This document shows, one piece after another, positions 10,545 to 20,844 of a stretch of DNA of 64,000 bases. The stretch covers positions 11,324,847 through 11,388,846 of the forward strand of contig OY294046.1 of NCBI GenBank assembly GCA_958510825.1, given 5' to 3'. Every line of letters begins with the position of its first letter. The first letter of the stretch is position 1. The notes beneath the pieces are model-generated. The model did not search any database and was not told the DNA's origin. It worked only from the letters and a program-made list of their open reading frames with translations. A program made the translations under genes and the position numbers. This DNA is from Brachypterus glaber (Eukaryota > Arthropoda > Insecta > Coleoptera > Kateretidae).

Positions 10545-11811
10545 TAAACAATTTCAGAAAAACCCAGTTGAAAAATCTGCACTCAGGAAATGTCATTGTA
10601 ATTTTAATATTAAATTTTCTATGTAAATACATATTTGTTATTTATATCGCCACCATTGGTATTTAATACTTTAATTGTGATATTAAATACTACTATGAGT
10701 GTATTTTATACAAAATGTTGTCATACTAACATAGAGACCGTGATGGTACATTTGAATTCCCACGCAACATGTGTTTATTATTACTAGCATGTTATAGTAA
10801 AAACTACTATATCATTTGGTAAAGCATATCACACTTATAGTATGGTATACTTTGAGTTGTTGTTAAGTTAATTTAAGTACTGATCTAGTTTTAAGTATGT
10901 TACAGTATTCAAAAAAAAAAGTACAAACATGCACTTTCTTGGCCCATATAGTGTTTCGGTCAATAACGAAGCGAAAAGGTAATGCGAAGTAGTAGACAAA
11001 AAAAATGACAAAAACAAAAACAAGAGAAGAAAGTAACGAAAAAATCAGAGAGTTCTGCTTTTTATGCGGAGAGAAACGCCAGGCCGATATGAGATTGTTC
11101 TTTCTTTGTAACTGATACATACATGGGGTGCGTGGGGTTTACTAAAAACGATAAATTGTTATTTAAGTGCCCAAATTATACCAGCACCACAATTATCCCT
11201 AAAAAACAGTTGAAACTGATATTGTGCAACAATATTTTCATATTCATAAATTAATTTAGTCACACAATTATTACATATTTTCATATTAGTTTGTTAACAC
11301 AGGCCCACAAAAAAAATTACCCTGATCTTTTGACGAGACAGGTCTATTCTTATGTATTTTTCATCGCTGAATCCAAATCCGAAGTCAGAAGGGGTCCCGC
11401 AGTGATTTTTCGAAAACTGTAGCAGCGCAAGGGCAATTGTGGCACAAAAAATGTTGAAGATTTGGTCCTCTTTATTTTCATATCAAAAGTTTTTTGTTCT
11501 AGGATGCACCGATCTTAAGATATTTTAAAAAGTCTGTTTTTTGTGAAAAATAAATTAAAAAAATGACAGTTCCAAATCGAGTTCAATGTCGCAAAATTGT
11601 TAATTTGCCTTAAACCATACCCAATAAACCAAATATCTAAACTCCCTGAATTATTTCCAGGTAAAGCCTCTTTTATTAACTTGAAGACTGGACTATAACT
11701 GGAAATACGCCGGGTACTGGTAATAACAAATAAATTTGTTTTAACGTGGCAATATTTGGCTCATTCACCTTACAGCCAGTTTAATTAATGAGCAAATGTA
11801 TGTATCACACT
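10545..11811. other. No recognisable feature
   Basis: Unclassified sequence. GC is slightly higher around 11290-11480, but there is no sustained frame, tRNA or terminal repeat. The 85-codon frame at 10863-11120 (minus) has no recognisable domain. Confidence 0.4.
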
Positions 11812-11858
11812 GTAAATGCAAATATGGTAATTTTACAGCAAATAAAGTAGGTCATATG

Positions 11859-12283
11859 CACGGAAAGAAATTAGTGGGCTCTGCGCTATACATTATAAGA
11901 TATTTGGTAACAGTGGCAAATTATAGTGATTTAAGCTATAGATTATAAGGGACACAATAACTAATAATGTTAAAAATAAATTGGAAACGATTATATATAT
12001 TACAGACACGATTATATTTATTACAGGCACTATTATAAATTTACAGAAATTTTATTATATTATAAAAATTATTAGCACGGACAATAATTAAATCTATTTA
12101 AGCTATAAATGCCATACTATTTGTTATATTTTATTATTCACTAAACAATTAAAGTATTTCATATAAATTTTTACACTGACTGCCATAATTGTAAGAGAAA
12201 GCCTTGTATTTATATAATAAGCGATTATAATTTGCTTGGTATGTGTGTTATAGCGCTCCTAGCTATAATTTTTTTTTTCCGTG
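11859..12283. mobile_element. 425-bp MITE (CACGGAAARAAATTA), copy 1
   Basis: The ends are CACGGAAAGAAATTAGTGGG and ...TAATTTTTTTTTTCCGTG, flanked by TG on both sides. It is essentially identical to 17673-18096, differing only in one T of the 3' homopolymer as far as I can read. It is non-coding and rich in TTATA and ATTACAG words. It lies within a TGTAA/TTACAG-rich stretch (about 11812-12640) that may be an older host element. Confidence 0.85.
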
Positions 12284-12743
12284 TGTTGCCAGCAAAGAAA
12301 GTGGTAAATTTAAATCAGTACTGTAAATTCACAATTGTCTGTAAAAATGTGAATTTTTACCTGTGATTTCACAGTAATTTAAGCAGCGAATTTAATGAGT
12401 ATTTCAAGCAGTATTACGGGCTCTTGTAATTTTCGCGACTGTCTGTAAAAGTGCCGGATTTTTGGACCATGAATTTTAATGCCAAATTATTGTACCGACA
12501 GGAAAACAGCTGAGATTTTACTAAACCTAGTAATATTGAGGTTAATTTAATAAATATTGTAAATTCACATTCTGACATTGTAAATTTGCTTTAATTATTA
12601 CAGTTAAAACTACTGTAAGATTGACGGACAAATTTAGAGTGAAGTGTGACCATAAATAGGCACCTGCAAACTTTTAATTCAATCTGATTACGGGAAGATG
12701 TATCCCTATAAACTTGACTTAGTTTAGGCATTGGTTAAAGTAC
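12284..12743. other. TGTAA-rich unclassified stretch
   Basis: Repeated TGTAAATT, TTTACAG and CACAG words in both orientations suggest the right part of a decayed element interrupted by the MITE to the left. No boundaries are clear. Confidence 0.35.
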
Positions 12744-12746
12744 TTA

Positions 12747-12983
12747 GGGAACGTTCAAGTATTACGTAACGCAAATTGTACCAAAATTCATACACCCCAT
12801 ACCTCGGGGTAATATAGATTATAGAGAATTCATATTTCGGCTACTCCCCCTAATAGGGTGTGTTTTAGGGGGGGGGGGGTAGCCAAAATATGAAATCTCT
12901 ACAGCCTTGAATAACGCGAAATCCGAGGTATGAAGTGTATGAGTTTTGGTACATTTTGCGTTACGTAATACTTGAACGTTCCC
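12747..12983. mobile_element. PIF/Harbinger-like MITE (GGGAACGTTCAAG), intact copy
   Basis: The TIR is GGGAACGTTCAAGTATTACG, continuing TAACGCAAATTGTACCAAAA. It is mirrored at the right end and flanked by TTA (12744-12746, 12984-12986). The 237-bp body holds an inner GGCTACTCCCCCTA/GGGGGTAGCC hairpin. It serves as the reference for the broken copy at 817-1597. Confidence 0.85.
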
Positions 12984-13019
12984 TTATGGGAGCATAGCGT
13001 AGTGGGCTAGCACATAGCA

Positions 13020-13165
13020 GGAAAATTAGCTCAGCGGTCTAAGGCATCGATATAGCATTGACACTGAGCTAATGATCGTGAGTTCAAACCTCACTGGCGC
13101 CGATTGCCTTTTTTAGTTAATTAATAATTGAAATTTGGCGAAGGCGTACTCCCTAGATATATGTT
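13020..13165 (+). repeat. tRNA-derived SINE head (SINE-1), rearranged
   Basis: Contains an A-box-like TTAGCTCAGCGGTC and a B-box-like GAGTTCAAACCTC, followed by ACTGGCGCCGATTGCC and the SINE body start (AATTTGGCGAAGGCG). These are internal RNA polymerase III promoter signatures on a tRNA-like head. It is cut after about 145 bp and joined to an inverted SINE body. Confidence 0.75.
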
Positions 13166-13167
13166 TA

Positions 13168-13343
13168 TTATGTTTGTTTGTTTTTTTTTAACCTCGTACT
13201 ATTCTACTTAATTAAGCATCCCCTAAGTCCAGGACTTGTGTGGGCTAGTAGTAGAGGGAACCACCGGCTTTAATTGACTTTCGAACCAATAAATCTAGGG
13301 AGTACGCCTTCGCCAAATTTCAATTATTAATTAACTGAAAAAG
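13168..13343 (-). repeat. SINE-1 body and tail, inverted
   Basis: Reads, on the minus strand, from AACTGAAAAAGGC-complement through CGAAGGCG, the CCGGTGGTTCC block and GCTTAATTAAGTAGAATAGT to a (AAAC)n-like tail. It lacks the tRNA-like head. It forms the left flank of the AGCGC array. Confidence 0.75.
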
Positions 13344-13545
13344 GCGCTCCGCTCCAAAAGAGCGCTGGTCAAATGAGCGCAGGACAAAACAGCGCGACTC
13401 AAAAGAGCGCCTCGACAAAATAGCGCGACCCAAAAGAGCGCCTGGACGAAATAGCACGACCCAAAAGAGCTCTTGGACAAAATAGAGCGTCACAAAATAG
13501 CGTGTCTCAAAAGAGCGCTTGGACAAAAGAGCGCTTTCTGAATGA
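13344..13545. repeat. Degenerate AGCGC tandem array, left arm
   Basis: About ten degenerate units of roughly 20 bp alternate GACAAAATAGCGC and CAAAAGAGCGC-type words. A complementary array (AGCGCTATTTTG, TGTCCTAGCGCT) lies at 13875-14060. Together they make a foldback whose arms are short tandem repeats. The 68-codon minus-strand frame here (repeated SFETR/RCF motifs) is a by-product of the repeat. Confidence 0.8.
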
Positions 13546-13589
13546 TTTCAGGGTTACGGTGCGCATCAGGCCCACAAAAATTAGTGGGG

Positions 13590-13815
13590 GGCATTGGTTT
13601 ACATTAACGTTGGTTGGTTTAGTCTTTTGCTGGTTTTGTTTATGGTAAACTTTGTTACGTTAACGTGGGATGGTTTGGTTTTTTGTTGGTTTGGTGTTTT
13701 TTTTAATAGGAAACGTTGGTTTACGTTTACGTTGGTTGCTTTGGTTTTTTGCTGGTTTGGTGTTTTTTTTAATGGGAAACTTTGGTTTGCGTTAACGTAT
13801 TTTGTGTTTTTTTAA
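13590..13815. repeat. ~66-bp tandem repeat in the foldback loop
   Basis: Three degenerate units carry ACGTTGGTTGG-like, TTTTTTGCTGGTTTGGTG and GGGAAAC blocks. The 73-codon frame across it translates to a repeated hydrophobic GWF/CWFGVFF pattern with no known domain. I treat it as repeat, not gene. Confidence 0.7.
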
Positions 13816-13874
13816 TTTTTATTGTTTTATTGTCAATTAAATTATTTGATATATTTTATCCAAGCTTTATTTTG

Positions 13875-14060
13875 TGATGGGCTATTTTGTCCTAGCGCTC
13901 ATTTGACCAGCACTATTTTGGGATACGCTATTTTATCCGAGCGCTAATTTAACCAGCGCTGTTCTGTCCTAGCGCTTACTTGACCAGAGCTGTTGTGTCC
14001 TAGCGCTCTTTTGTACGCGCTATTTTGGGACACGCTATTTTGGCCAGCGCTATTTATTCC
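13875..14060. repeat. Degenerate AGCGC tandem array, right arm
   Basis: Units such as GCTATTTTGTCCTAGCGCT and TTTGACCAGCRCT repeat about eight times, in inverse orientation to 13344-13545. Confidence 0.8.
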
Positions 14061-14062
14061 CA

Positions 14063-14165
14063 GAGCCGAAAAAGGCAATCGGCGCCAGTGAGGTTTGAAC
14101 TCACGATCATTAGATCAGTGTCAGGCTATATCGATGCCATTGACCACTGAGCTAAATCTCCCATT
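14063..14165 (-). repeat. tRNA-derived SINE head (SINE-1), minus strand
   Basis: On the minus strand it starts GGGAGATTTAGCTCAGTGGT (A box) and has GTGAGTTCAAACCTCACTGG (B box), then CGCCGATTGCC. The A and B boxes are canonical but the acceptor stem is not clearly paired. It is a SINE head rather than a functional tRNA gene. Confidence 0.7.
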
Positions 14166-14167
14166 AT

Positions 14168-14287
14168 ATTGGTTCGAAAGTCAATTAAAGCCGGTGGTTC
14201 TCTCTACTACTAGCCCACACAAGTCCTGGACTTAGGGGATGCTTAATTAAGTAGAATAGTACGAGGTTGAAAACAAACAAAAAAAAC
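14168..14287 (+). repeat. SINE-1 body and tail
   Basis: TTGGTTCGAAAGTCAATTAA, CCGGTGGTTCTC, TCCTGGACTTAGGGGATGCT and TAGAATAGTACGAGG, then an A/C-rich tail. It is joined head-to-head with an inverted SINE head on its left. Confidence 0.75.
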
Positions 14288-14475
14288 TATCGTGAGTTCG
14301 AGTCTCACTGGCGCCGTTTGCCTTTTTCAGATTATTGGTGATGATAATGGACGCTCCCTATAAACTGGTTCAAAAGTCAGTATAAGCCGGTGGTTTCCTC
14401 TACTACTAGCCCACGCAAGTTCTGTACTTAGGGGATGCTTAATTAAGTAGAATAGTACGAGGTTAAACAAACATG
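14288..14475 (+). repeat. SINE-1, 5'-truncated copy
   Basis: Starts inside the head at the B box (GTGAGTTCGAGTCTCACTGG), continues through the body and ends GAGGTTAAACAAACA. It directly follows the previous SINE tail. Confidence 0.75.
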
Positions 14476-15186
14476 TAATGTAACGGTTTAGGTTAGAACA
14501 TATTTGTCTTGAGGCAATTATTTACTATTGTATTGTGGATTAATTTTAACCCTCTTTAAAAAAAAAACGTAAAACACTGAAAAATAAAAGGAAAAATTTA
14601 ATTTTGGGCCAGAAAAAAAACTTCAAAATCACGTAGCATAGTATTATACTATAATAGTTAAGTTCAGCAGCAAGCGGTTCTTATATCTGTATTTTTTGCA
14701 ACGGATAAAATATTGTTTTAATATTGAAACAAAACAAAACGGAAAAATAAGTTTATTGTAACGGATTGTGTTCTGCTTGGATTAAGTTAAATTCACGAGA
14801 AAATTGATATTACTGACGCCTTTAACTTTGTTCTATTTTTTCTTTTATTTTTTTTACACTAGTTTTTTTACCACCCAAGAAATATTTTTTTATGTTTTGC
14901 AGTTTATGTCAAAGGAGCTAAAAACTAATATTTTTGGTAGGAAAAACTTTCTTGCACAGTTAAAAATTATTTTAGATGTTTTAACAAGGCCGGATTGCCT
15001 CTCCTTCAAACAGTAATTAATGACAAAAAAGGTCATTCACTGAACTCAAGAGCAAATGAGCAAACTTCAGTCTTCAGACACACCTAATAACAAAAAAAAG
15101 GTCGGTAACTAAGGCTGAGAGAGGTTGGAGTGATTTTAAGCAATTCTAATTGAGTAAAACAGTGAAAGACACTTGTCACAGCGCAA
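14476..15186. other. No recognisable feature
   Basis: AT-rich spacer. The 70-codon phenylalanine-rich frame at 14804-15016 has no recognisable domain or splice context. Confidence 0.45.
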
Positions 15187-15387
15187 AACCACCTGTTTCA
15201 CCGTCAAATTCGGAGGGGTCAAGCGACCGGCGACCATACGAACGTCGACCGGTAGTTAGTAGTAACGACTCGGCAGCAGCTAGGAAAACAGGGACATTTA
15301 AAATGCATTGGAGATGTCTCAACAACTCGGTCGCGGCTACCCGGTCGCAATCATCAGCGACTGCGACTTTTGGAGGAAACCGAAGCT
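15187..15387 (-). mobile_element. Fragment of the AGCTACGGTTTCC element (family D)
   Basis: An inverse copy of the GC-richer left end of the element at 51331: AGCGACCGGCGACC, TAGTAGTAACGACTCGGCAG, GCATTGGAGATGTCTCAAC, GGTCGCGGCTACCCGGTCGC, then a terminus at GGAAACCGAAGCT (15387). The other end is missing. The 96-codon frame across it at 15150-15440 looks protein-like only because the repeat is GC-rich. Confidence 0.7.
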
Positions 15388-16029
15388 TAACAGATAGCGC
15401 AAATGCATTAGCTTTTTATCCAGCGGCTATTTGGTCCTGAGCGTCACCTCCACTATATAGCTCAGCTCACACTGTGAGCTTGTAACGTTCTAGTAGGTGT
15501 ATAAAAATTGAAGATTCAAGTGCTCAAAGACGTATTATAGATTTTAAATCATTGGGAAAGGCAATGGAGTGAAATGGCGCCACGATCGGCCAACGCATGT
15601 CAATCAATGTAAAACGTGAACGGATTAATTGCAAATTCGTATTCAAGTAGTATTTTATGTTTTCAAATGTCACTATGTGAGTGTCTGCATATACTATAAT
15701 ATTGACAGGTCACTAAAACAGTTTTATTTTATGGGAAACGAAACCATTTTATGGTTGCAAAGAACGGGGAGTCATCTATTCTTTTACGTCGAAATTAAAG
15801 ACAGACTTATCTTTAAAATCCTTGTCCAAACGATTCCTACGCCATTGTGAAAAAAAGACAAAATTGTCAATAAGTTTTATTTTAAAATTTTTAGCAAAAA
15901 TTCCAGCATGGATAGGTAAAATTCCAGAACCAAAATAGGTAAAATAAGAATTTCCGTACTGATAAGAGGCAATTATGCTTTTTATAAGTGTAGTTAGGAG
16001 AACTTTAACTATTACCTAAGAAAACTGGG
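15388..16029. other. No recognisable feature
   Basis: Unclassified AT-rich sequence. The short frame at 15629-15850 has no recognisable domain. Confidence 0.45.
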
Positions 16030-16044
16030 GCAAAATTCAGACAC

Positions 16045-16290
16045 TTTATAATAATAATAATAACTCGATTTATTTCATAAAAAATGTTTTAAATACAATA
16101 CATATAGCACCTAAATAAAATCATTGATTGAAATATTGTCAAATAAAGCTTTAATTTGGCTTGTATGACTCAAATTCTTTCAGAGAATAAGGTTCCAAAG
16201 CACAAATGTAATTAAATAACAGATTTTTAAAAGTTCTATTATTTACCCCGGTTCTCGCTTTAGAAATTTCATACTTTAATAAAGCTAGAT
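16045..16290 (-). mobile_element. Non-LTR retrotransposon (LINE) 3' end
   Basis: On the minus strand an open frame ends about 16159. Its last residues include NRTFKNLLFNYI, ALEPYSLKEFESY and KPN before TAA. This F-x-L...YSL-E-F pattern is what LINE reverse-transcriptase C-termini usually show. A short 3' UTR, AATAAA and a (TTA)n tail (16051-16064 on the plus strand as ATAATAATAATAA) follow. Upstream coding sequence is lost, so the clade cannot be set. Confidence 0.5.
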
Positions 16291-16439
16291 AGGTGATAAA
16301 TTACTATATAGGGTCTAAAGAAACTTTATCTGGACTCTCTTTTTTCTTAGTTCTTGGTCTATGAAGAATTACAGTGCAATGTAAAAACTAAACCATATTT
16401 AAGAAGTCAAAAAAAAACAAATAACATTCAGTATTAAAA

Positions 16440-16890
16440 CTACAACATTTTCTGCTCTCCTCTTACTCGATGGTAATTACCACCAAGTAATTATAATTAA
16501 TAAAACAATAAATGAAACAATTGGAAGTCCAAAAAAACAAAAACAGACGATCAAGAACCAAAGAACAAATGCCTTGTTCTTTGTTATAAAGTAAGCCCAA
16601 AATCTGGGTCCCAGATGAAGTGAGATGGTATAATAAATTTTATCAATTTATCTGTATTGAAAAACTAACACTCAGTGGTCATTAATAGAAGAATAAATAA
16701 AAAAACTGAACCATATTCAAAAAAAGCAAAAATAGACGATCAAGAACCAAAGAAGAAACGTTGTTCTTTGTTATAAAGTAAGCCCAGATGAAGTGCCGCG
16801 CTCAGTATAATAAATTTTATCACTTTATCTGTTTCGATACTCTTACTCGGTGGTCATTAATAAAACAATAAATGCAAAAACTGAACCATA
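16440..16890. repeat. ~180-190-bp tandem repeat, 2-3 degenerate copies
   Basis: AGACGATCAAGAACCAAAGA recurs at about 16545 and 16734. TTGTTCTTTGTTATAAAGTA, TAATAAATTTTATCA and GGTCATTAATA recur with similar spacing. Non-coding, possibly a small satellite-like duplication. Confidence 0.7.
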
Positions 16891-17471
16891 TTTAATTCTG
16901 CAACCGTACATGTGTCACATTAAGTTAATTTATTAATTCTTCAAGATGTCGCTCGTTCACTTTCTACACTCGCTAATTGAGATATTATCTAAATTAGCTG
17001 TGCAGGTTTGTTCAATGATAAATGTCATGGTAGACTGAGATATGTACAGTTGGACCCACAAAAAACGCAAGTTTTAAATATGCCAAAATGTCAATTTTAT
17101 TAATTATTTTATAGTTTAAGTAAGATTTTAAGAAAGAGGTTAGAATAATTTGACATATTGTCAGTTTTTCTTTAAGTTTATTAGTAGTCTCTAATAAGTT
17201 ATTACAGATAATGCGTGAATGCGAATAATGTTAAATAACAGCAACTGCTGTTATATGAAGCTGGAAGAAATAGAAAACTAGCAAAGATAGATGTTCCAGA
17301 TCACTAGAAGCAAGAAGTCTCCCCAAGATGGTTATTTTTATGTTAATATTTCTTCTTTTTTACAAAATTAATGGAGAGCCCCTAGAACATGCATTTAATG
17401 TTAAAAAAGAATCGAAAACTTGCTCTCCTGAAAAATTACGTTGTTGTGACATGTTGTCGTTTACCTCCGGG
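16891..17471. other. No recognisable feature
   Basis: Unclassified spacer. The frame at 17328-17573 runs into the MITE to the right and is not supported as a gene. Confidence 0.45.
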
Positions 17472-17479
17472 GTCCAGAT

Positions 17480-17634
17480 CATAGGCGTAGCGAGGGGGGG
17501 GTTAGCCCCCCCAAATTTTTCTAAGCCCCCCCAAATCAAACTTTATTTTCGTTTTACCTATATTTTCTACTGAAACTTGACTATTTTTTTAGGGGCTCAA
17601 GCCCCCCCAAAATTTGGACCTGGTTAAGCCTCTG
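17480..17634. mobile_element. Small hAT-like MITE, 155 bp
   Basis: Begins CATAGGCGTAGCGAGG and ends CCTGGTTAAGCCTCTG. The imperfect TIR is of CAGNGGCGTAGC type. The exact 8-bp duplication GTCCAGAT lies on both sides (17472-17479, 17635-17642). The interior is G/C homopolymer-rich (GGGGGG...CCCCCC). Confidence 0.8.
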
Positions 17635-17672
17635 GTCCAGATATAATAAATAATAAACTGAAAAAACATTTA

Positions 17673-18096
17673 CACGGAAAGAAATTAGTGGGCTCTGCGC
17701 TATACATTATAAGATATTTGGTAACAGTGGCAAATTATAGTGATTTAAGCTATAGATTATAAGGGACACAATAACTAATAATGTTAAAAATAAATTGGAA
17801 ACGATTATATATATTACAGACACGATTATATTTATTACAGGCACTATTATAAATTTACAGAAATTTTATTATATTATAAAAATTATTAGCACGGACAATA
17901 ATTAAATCTATTTAAGCTATAAATGCCATACTATTTGTTATATTTTATTATTCACTAAACAATTAAAGTATTTCATATAAATTTTTACACTGACTGCCAT
18001 AATTGTAAGAGAAAGCCTTGTATTTATATAATAAGCGATTATAATTTGCTTGGTATGTGTGTTATAGCGCTCCTAGCTATAATTTTTTTTTCCGTG
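17673..18096. mobile_element. 425-bp MITE (CACGGAAARAAATTA), copy 2
   Basis: Same element as 11859-12283, in the same orientation, flanked by TA (17671-17672, 18097-18098). The only difference I see is one T in the terminal homopolymer, which implies very recent movement or duplication. Confidence 0.85.
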
Positions 18097-18650
18097 TAGA
18101 ATATTTTATCATATAAAACATTTAAACACAATATTTAGTAAATCTTATGGGAAATAAAACTTTGAACTCCTTAGTAATGAAATATATAATTTATGAAAAT
18201 TATGATTGCTGCATAAATTTTTATCGTTTATAGCCTGCACCGCGTCTCGTAAAGGGTGTTCTCTTAAATAATTAAGTAAATTTTTACTTCCTTCTTCCCG
18301 AGCCTGCGCGCCTTTTAACCGTTTCCTCCTGTATCCATTTTTTCTTCAATCTTTATCATCCTGCTTCCAATACCCAATAGCTAGAGCTTTCTTAATCATT
18401 TAATTGATGCATTTCTAATTATGTACTTAATTAAATTAAATCCTTTATTGATTATGTACTTATTAATAATTATAATTATAAATAATTTTGACAAATATTG
18501 TCAACATTGACAACTGAATTGTTTGTAAACAATTATTCAATTTACACAACTAGATTTTCTATCTTGTGTTTTTTTCGGATCCAACTGTACGATTCATACA
18601 GGGTCGTCTAGGTCTAAGACTCTTAGACCACTGGTCTATGAGAAAGCAAA
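18097..18650. other. No recognisable feature
   Basis: Contains a GC-richer patch around 18235-18330 but no frame, RNA gene or repeat that I recognise. Confidence 0.45.
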
Positions 18651-18662
18651 GGAATCGTTGGT

Positions 18663-18703
18663 GTTTGCTGTCAGTTTAAGTCAGTACGAAACTGGCAGCA
18701 AAC
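18663..18703. repeat. 15-bp-stem hairpin
   Basis: GTTTGCTGTCAGTTT pairs with AAACTGGCAGCAAAC (one G-T) around an 11-base loop. It lies at the broken edge of the ATCTTG element. Confidence 0.6.
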
Positions 18704-18724
18704 ATTTCAAATTGCTACGAGAAA

Positions 18725-19180
18725 GATTTCGGTCTGAGGGTAACAGATACAAATTCGTCCATTTTAAAGCAGATAAAAACAATGATACACCTTTAAAGAC
18801 AACTGACGGCAAAAAAAAAACAAACCTAACTTCTCTCCCGCGCATATCTTGAACTACTGCGCAAATTGTGTGCCAGCCAACAATAACAACGGGCGAGTCT
18901 ACTGTATATCTACGTGGGGTAAGGCCGGCAAACTCTTTACCGTAAGACAACAGGGGCTTTGAGTCAAGATAATAACTCTTGATTCTCTGTTACTATTTTA
19001 AATGTCATGCGTTTAAGGAAAAAAATCCTTGACACAAGGATTTTTCCACCAAGAGAATAATTAAAGGAAACCAAAGTCACAGATAATCTTAAACCGAGGA
19101 TACATGATGTTAAAAGAATATTATTACCTCGATTTAAGATAAAATCCAAGATAATTTATTATCTTCTGCCAAGATAACCG
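18725..19180 (-). mobile_element. ATCTTG-type element, truncated copy with captured exon
   Basis: On the minus strand it starts GGTTATCTTGGCAGAAGATA and carries the same order as copies at 46026 and 62870: CCTCGGTTTAAGATTATC, TCAAAGCCCCTGTTG, then the GC-richer leader and an ATG (plus-strand complement at about 18760) with MDEFVSVTL in frame. Homology stops right after this, so the donor site is lost. Frames at 18658-18852 and 18681-18950 are products of this repeat. Confidence 0.75.
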
Positions 19181-19619
19181 TACCAATTTATCTTTATATG
19201 TATAGAAAGTTTTCATAATGAATAAGGACATTTTTGTCATAAGATTGTCGACTAATAGATTTCATAGACTGATAAGTTTGGATATTTCCATAACTTTATG
19301 ATGATTAATGATTATTATTTATTGCCATTTGATTGTAATATATTGAATTAATAGACAACTAATTTGTTTATTGTATGCAGATTTTGTGTCTTTTCAGATA
19401 TACACGGTAAAAGCATAATGCCCATACCTCGGGGATAAGCGAGCTGTTCGTTCATGAGCGTAGCATAAATTCGGCACTGATTAGAAGTGAATTTTTAGCG
19501 TATTTCACTAGTGAAAAATTTAGTAATTATTGGAGATCGGATCGACGTATTCACTTACCGGGGGCTCTCAAAAATTAGAAATTTAAAAACTAGTTTTTAG
19601 TGTAAATAGACGCTTCCAA
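19180..19619. other. No recognisable feature
   Basis: AT-rich spacer with no clear repeat boundaries. Confidence 0.45.
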
Positions 19620-19825
19620 TTCTTGGAAGCGCTTTAAATTTATTTCAAGTACTTCCAGGTACTTTTAAGTATTTTCACGTACATCCAAGTTTGGACTTTT
19701 TTTTTTCAAGTACTTATAAGAATTTAAAAATGTTTTCAAGTATTTCCAAGTTTTTGTTTATTTTTATTTATTTATATGTATGTACTAGTTCCAAGGCAAT
19801 TTCATGTACTTCCAAGTAAAAAATG
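19620..19825. repeat. Degenerate AAGTACTTCCA-type tandem tract
   Basis: Many CAAGTACTTCCA / CAAGTATTT words occur at 10-16-bp intervals, preceded by GCTTTAAATTTATTTCAAGT. The same start recurs at 24140-24198 (ACTTTAAATTTATTTCAAGT). It is a shared repeat family with a simple-repeat body. Confidence 0.65.
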
Positions 19826-20084
19826 GTGGTCTTCTCCTTTGAAAAAAATTATCTCTTGCAAAAACTTTCACCAAAAAAAAAAGATCGTCGCCTTTCAAAA
19901 AGCTTTTTTATCCCTAGCAGAAATTCTGATGACTAAAAAAGGTCCTCACATCTTAATTTATAACAAAACTAGGTAGAACTACTTTCAAGTACATAAATAC
20001 AACAGTTTAGAAGTGAGGTACCGATATGATCGTTTTTAAAGAAAATGTTTTCTGAAGCATACTGCGGTTTATAAAATAGTAATT

Positions 20085-20185
20085 ATATACTAAGGTAGAG
20101 AAGACATTTTTTATATCCGAGCGTATTAAATCCCAAGCTGCGAGGGATTTAAGAGTGCGAGGCTATAATAGTCTTCTCTACCGTA
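20085..20185. repeat. Hairpin with TAGAGAAGAC/GTCTTCTCTA arms
   Basis: The outer arms GGTAGAGAAGAC and GTCTTCTCTACC flank an inner TTAAATCCC/GGGATTTAA pair. The shape is similar to the hairpins at 20635-20765 and 58862-58975. Confidence 0.6.
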
Positions 20186-20634
20186 GTTTATATATTAGTT
20201 TTTTCCTAGCACTATTTAACTATTTTTATTCAAATAATAAAATAAATTATTAACAGAAATGATATTTCATGAAATTTTCATAAAAATCAAGTAGCCTTGA
20301 TCAATGACATTTACTCAAATAAATACTTTGAACTGATGTTTAAAAATTTAGTTTTCTTTTTAAGTTTTTTATTAATATTTAGCTAATTATTGATAGTATT
20401 AATTGGTAATAATTATAAATAATTATTTTTAATAAATAAAAAGTTATTTAAAGCTATTTTCTTGGGTTTAATTAGTAAAAATTGCACAAAGAACTGAAAC
20501 ATCTAAAGTGACAGAAATCAGTTGTTTATAAAATTTACTCCTACTAGGAGAGAAACAAATTATTACTGCTATAGGTGAAGAAAATGGATTTCACAGTCTG
20601 AAAACATGATAAATAATGGTATGTTCTAAAGCTA
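20186..20634. other. No recognisable feature
   Basis: Very AT-rich spacer. Confidence 0.45.
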
Positions 20635-20765
20635 GTAGTGAAAAATAGTATATTATTTACCAAGTGTGAGAAGTTTAACATTTTTGACCTGCGTCAAATT
20701 GCAAGACGCGGTCTAAAATGTTAAATCTTCACTCACGTGGAAAATATAGTATTTTTTTCACTCCT
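20635..20765. repeat. Hairpin with TTTAACATTTT/AAAATGTTAAA arms
   Basis: The outer TAGTGAAAAATAGTATAT pairs with ATATAGTATTTTTTTCACT. The inner GAAGTTTAACATTTTTGACC pairs with GGTCTAAAATGTTAAATCTTC. The tip holds TGCGTC/GACGCG. Confidence 0.6.
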
Positions 20766-20844
20766 AGTACAATTAATTGACTATTTATTTATTTATTTTA
20801 CTAAAATTTAATGAAAAAGCTACTTTAGTTATTTTTTCTTCAAG

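Noticed and set aside
13320..13526. 68-codon frame with SFETR/RCF repeats
   Set aside because: It is produced by the degenerate AGCGC tandem array and SINE body, with no independent coding evidence.
13344..14060. CRISPR-like array of regularly spaced repeats
   Set aside because: Units are degenerate and contiguous with no unique spacers, and the genome is eukaryotic.
15150..15440. 96-codon serine/arginine-rich ORF
   Set aside because: It lies across a fragment of the TIR element D. The GC-rich repeat explains the long open frame.
18681..18950. Conserved-looking ORF MSYGKEFAGLTPRRYTV..., also at 63100-63360
   Set aside because: Conservation follows the nucleotide identity of the ATCTTG element leader, and the frame runs through the non-coding region in front of the exon-like ATG.
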